From JBAVEL01 sp049587715 (lineage in GTDB: Bacteria; Bacteroidota; Ignavibacteria; UBA10030; UBA6906), in NCBI GenBank assembly GCA_049587715.1, contig JBAVEL010000011.1, positions 1 through 6,049 of the forward strand: a stretch of 6,049 nt of DNA. The letters are read 5' to 3'. The notes under the pieces were generated by a model. The model did no database searches. It was not told the origin of the DNA and saw only the letters and a list, made by a program, of their open reading frames with translations. The first letter of the stretch is position 1; every line of letters starts with the position of its first letter. A program made the position numbers and the translations under genes. Of this stretch, positions 5,061-6,049 are shown piece by piece.

Positions 5061-6049
5061 TGGAAACACCCCCTCCCATCCCCGGGACCTCCACACGATA
5101 TCCCGACCCGCCGGGACCGGATGGGGGCATTCCCCGGCTGCGCCTGCTTCCGTTCCTGCGCGCCCTGGGTGTCGCGTGGAAGAGGATTCTCATTCTCTCC
5201 CTGGCGGCTGCGGCGGTGACCTTGGGGGTCAACTTCCTTCTGCCGGTCTACTACCAGGCAACCACGACGCTGCTCCCTGAAACGGAGAAGGGAAAGCTCT
5301 CGGCCCTGGAGCAGTTCGCGGACGTGGCCCAGCTTGCCGGCGTGAAGATGCCGGGGAGCGAGGTCTCCCGCCTGTACCCCATCATCGTGAGGAGCGAGAC
5401 GATCCTCCGGGCGGTCATCGCCCGCACCTACCGGTCGGAGCGCTTCGCGGGGCCGGTGGACCTGATCCGGTACTTTGAACTGGAGGAAGACACGCCCGAA
5501 GAGGAGATGGATGAAGCGCTCCGGACGATCGACCGGCTCCTGGGGACCGTCCACGAGTCGCGGTCCGGCCTTGTGGAGGTTACGCTGGAGATGCGCGAGC
5601 CGGGTGTGGCAGCCGACGTTCTGAACGCGATCGTGGAGGAGCTGGACAGCTTCATGCGTCTCAAGAGAATCTCCAACGCCACCGAACAGCGGAAGTGGAT
5701 CGGCGTGCGCCTCACCGAGGTGGAAGCGGAGCTGAGGGAAGCCGAGGAGCGCCTGAAGAAGTTCCGGGAGGAGAACCGCCGCGTGCTGGACTCGCCGCAG
5801 CTCATGCTCGAGGAGGGGAGGAGGCTGCGGGAGGTTCAGGTGAAATCCACCATCTTCGTTGAGCTCCAGAAGCAGTCGGAGCTCGCCAGAATCGATGAGA
5901 TCAAGAACATCACGATCGTGAACGTGCTGGATGCCGCCCGCCCGCCGGTCCGGAAGGAGCGGCCCCGACGCCTGCTGAACACGGCGCTGGTTTTCGGCCT
6001 GGCTCTGGTTCTCCTCTCCGCCTGGGAGGGGGGGCGCGCAGTGTATGGA
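5060..6049 (+). CDS. Wzz-type chain-length determinant / polysaccharide co-polymerase (3' end outside window)
   Basis: The frame is open for 330 codons with no stop before the window ends. The protein has a proline-rich cytoplasmic N-terminus (about 1-25), a first membrane segment at about 43-64 ('ILILSLAAAAVTLGV') and a Wzz domain directly after it ('LLPVYYQATTTLLPE'). A long, charged periplasmic region follows, with a predicted coiled coil at about 205-250 ('EVEAELREAEERLKKFREEN'). A GNVR-like segment at about 266-304 carries the proline motif 'AARPPVRKERP', and a second membrane segment lies at about 305-322. This is the standard topology of PCP proteins, which sit in the inner membrane and set polysaccharide chain length with the polymerase while docking to the outer channel. 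Such proteins normally stop soon after the second membrane segment, so little may be missing; a fused tyrosine kinase cannot be excluded. The one-base overlap with the SLBB gene supports an OPX-PCP pair acting in one export machine. Confidence 0.88.
   Translation, partial: METPPPIPGTSTRYPDPPGPDGGIPRLRLLPFLRALGVAWKRILILSLAAAAVTLGVNFLLPVYYQATTTLLPETEKGKLSALEQFADVAQLAGVKMPGSEVSRLYPIIVRSETILRAVIARTYRSERFAGPVDLIRYFELEEDTPEEEMDEALRTIDRLLGTVHESRSGLVEVTLEMREPGVAADVLNAIVEELDSFMRLKRISNATEQRKWIGVRLTEVEAELREAEERLKKFREENRRVLDSPQLMLEEGRRLREVQVKSTIFVELQKQSELARIDEIKNITIVNVLDAARPPVRKERPRRLLNTALVFGLALVLLSAWEGGRAVYG

Noticed and set aside
3186..5096. A 636-codon open frame on the minus strand opposite the SLBB gene
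   Set aside because: It is a long antisense frame typical of GC-rich coding DNA where the sense codons rarely make antisense stops. Its product is His/Pro/Arg-rich low-complexity text with no recognisable domain, while the sense strand encodes clear SLBB units.

Overview
The window is GC-rich bacterial DNA (above 60% G+C by eye) holding a cell-envelope region with five protein genes and one tRNA gene. The first gene lacks its 5' end and the last its 3' end. The C-terminal part of a PorV/PorQ-type outer-membrane barrel, together with an NHL-propeller lipoprotein and a many-SLBB polysaccharide export protein, suggests a Gram-negative (two-membrane) organism of the FCB group (Fibrobacterota-Chlorobiota-Bacteroidota superphylum and allied candidate phyla such as Eisenbacteria or Krumholzibacteriota). 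This placement is an inference from gene content and base composition only. All stops seen are TGA or TAG and fit the standard bacterial code.

Layout: positions 1-561 (+) hold the end of the barrel protein. One base after its stop, at 563-1648 (+), comes a predicted exported lipoprotein with NHL beta-propeller repeats, so the two are very likely co-transcribed. Converging on them from the minus strand are a serine tRNA with anticodon GCT (1693-1783) and, upstream of it, a complete calcineurin-like metallophosphoesterase (1881-2600). The phosphoesterase gene is followed by a good intrinsic terminator (1831-1862). A candidate promoter for the tRNA overlaps that terminator.

A 60-bp divergent intergenic region (2601-2660) separates the phosphoesterase from an exopolysaccharide or capsule export operon on the plus strand. 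Its first gene is a 799-residue secreted protein with a Poly_export (Wza-type) domain, six SLBB units and a C-terminal hydrophobic segment (2661-5060). It is coupled through a TGATG stop/start overlap to a Wzz-type chain-length determinant / polysaccharide co-polymerase (5060 to the window end, open). Together these would form the trans-envelope conduit (OPX plus PCP components) of a polysaccharide secretion machine. Glycosyltransferases, flippase and polymerase would be expected outside the window, probably downstream.

I see no mobile element, CRISPR array, phage gene or clear sign of recent transfer. Nothing here is convincingly a new system. The points most worth a second look are the barrel/NHL-lipoprotein pair, the six-SLBB export protein with one degenerate SLBB unit, the terminator/promoter overlap in front of the tRNA, and a few long G or C runs inside the export genes.
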